Assembly (NCBI GenBank): GCA_902783755.1
Contig: CACZSC010000240.1
Coordinates: 1-23,933, forward strand
DNA from: an uncultured Ruminococcus sp.
GTDB lineage: Bacteria; Bacillota; Clostridia; Oscillospirales; CAG-272
Direction of reading: 5' to 3'
DNA length: 23,933 nt
The notes beneath the pieces are model-generated. The model was not told the origin of the DNA and did not search any database. It was given only the letters and a program-made list of their open reading frames with translations. A program made the position numbers and the translations under genes. Of this stretch, positions 23,535 through 23,933 are shown piece after piece. The first letter of the stretch is position 1. Every line of letters starts with the position of its first letter.

Positions 23535-23669
23535 ATTACTCCTTTGCTGTAATTTGTGGGCACATTGATTTTATCATACGAAATCAACAAAATCAACAAG
23601 TATAAGATAAAACAATCTGTCGATTTTTGCGGTTTTACGATGTTCACTGTGCAGGAGCAAAGGAGTAAT
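23535..23669. repeat. 14-base perfect inverted repeat around the aqpZ promoter
   Basis: ATTACTCCTTTGCT at 23535-23548 and its exact reverse complement AGCAAAGGAGTAAT at 23656-23669, 107 bases apart. The left arm contains the aqpZ ribosome binding site. Confidence 0.85.
23568..23596 (-). promoter_or_regulatory. Promoter of aqpZ
   Basis: Read on the minus strand: -35 TTGATT (23596-23591), a 17-base spacer and -10 TAAAAT (23573-23568). The -35 lies in a short tandem repeat (AATCAACAA twice, 23582-23599) that could bind a regulator. Confidence 0.65.
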
Positions 23670-23680
23670 GAATCGTTATT

Positions 23681-23933
23681 CTATTTTGACTCTGAAGTGT
23701 CTTCTTCGAGAGCGGTCGTCGCATGGACAAGGACTTTCCTGTCGTATCCGGAAAACATATCATCCACTGTTTTCTTATCCATTTTCGGAGTGATCAGGGA
23801 AACGACAGGGACAACGACGAGTCCACAGACCATGGCCAGAACGCCGGCATTGATCGGGGAAGTGAAGAAGGAGTTGATGAACACTCTGCCCGTAAAGTTG
23901 CAGAACATGTCAGCTCCCATGATCCCGACACCG
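23681..23933 (-). CDS. Sodium:solute symporter family protein, C-terminal fragment (probable)
   Basis: The last 84 codons of a membrane protein entering from beyond the window end; the stop is TAG at 23683-23681. The visible part has a membrane segment, NAGVLAMVCGLVVVPVVSLIT, followed by a charged cytoplasmic tail beginning PKMDKKTVDDMF. This helix-then-TP(K)-tail ending is typical of solute:sodium symporters of the SSS family. No ligand motif is visible, so the substrate is unknown. No terminator is seen between its stop and the aqpZ promoter, which lies in the 150-base gap, so read-through into aqpZ is possible. Confidence 0.6.
   Translation of the reverse strand, partial: GVGIMGADMFCNFTGRVFINSFFTSPINAGVLAMVCGLVVVPVVSLITPKMDKKTVDDMFSGYDRKVLVHATTALEEDTSESK

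Noticed and set aside
23668..23790. Short plus-strand ORF of 40 codons after AAAGGAG, ATG at 23668
   Set aside because: It is antisense to the symporter C-terminus and its SD is explained as the distal arm of the inverted repeat; the peptide has no recognisable features.

Overview
The window looks like a chromosomal segment of an anaerobic Firmicute of the class Clostridia. The evidence is a type III glutamine synthetase, an RNase J, a tRNA-dependent T-box leader in front of thrS, a U32-family tRNA-modification protein of YrrO size, strong purine-rich Shine-Dalgarno sites, canonical TTGACA/TATAAT promoters, and several TTG or GTG starts. Base composition by eye is moderate, near half G+C, and fairly even. 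I see no insertion sequence, CRISPR array, rRNA, tRNA or prophage.

Layout. 1-58 (minus) is the first 19 codons of a gene whose start looks like adenylosuccinate lyase; it diverges from trpS (335-1342, plus). trpS is followed by a SorE-like dehydrogenase and, after an intrinsic terminator, a GHL10-type lipoprotein. glnN (type III glutamine synthetase) has its own promoter. Next comes a tight pair, an AAA15-type ATPase and a stand-alone TOPRIM-like protein (6483-8580, plus), closed by a strong hairpin terminator. The minus-strand block 8716-15476 holds eno, a U32 peptidase-family gene (trhP-like), rnj with a long structured leader, and thrS with its T-box leader. The plus strand resumes at 15973 with a Gfo/Idh/MocA oxidoreductase, a HAD phosphatase and cinA, then a two-gene heterodimeric ABC exporter (19250-22781). 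Aquaporin Z and the C-terminus of a probable sodium:solute symporter lie on the minus strand at the right end.

How it fits together. Most genes are core functions: translation (trpS, thrS), glycolysis (eno), nitrogen assimilation (glnN), RNA turnover (rnj), tRNA modification (U32) and osmotic/water transport (aqpZ). The part that does not fit housekeeping is the ATPase/TOPRIM pair. Its architecture (AAA15/RloA-like ATPase plus small TOPRIM protein, overlapping reading frames) is that of OLD/PARIS/AbiL-like anti-phage modules, but I cannot assign it to a named system. It is the best candidate here for an undescribed system. Secondary points of interest are regulatory: the rnj leader, an inverted repeat that could mask the aquaporin ribosome binding site, and hairpins placed directly before the GHL10 and HAD genes.

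Several starts were placed on ribosome-binding-site and family-length grounds inside longer open frames: GHL10 at 2732, TOPRIM at 7858, rnj at 13201 (GTG), thrS at 15476, HAD at 17072, cinA at 17853, ABC subunit 1 at 19250, ABC subunit 2 at 20964 (TTG), aqpZ at 23530.
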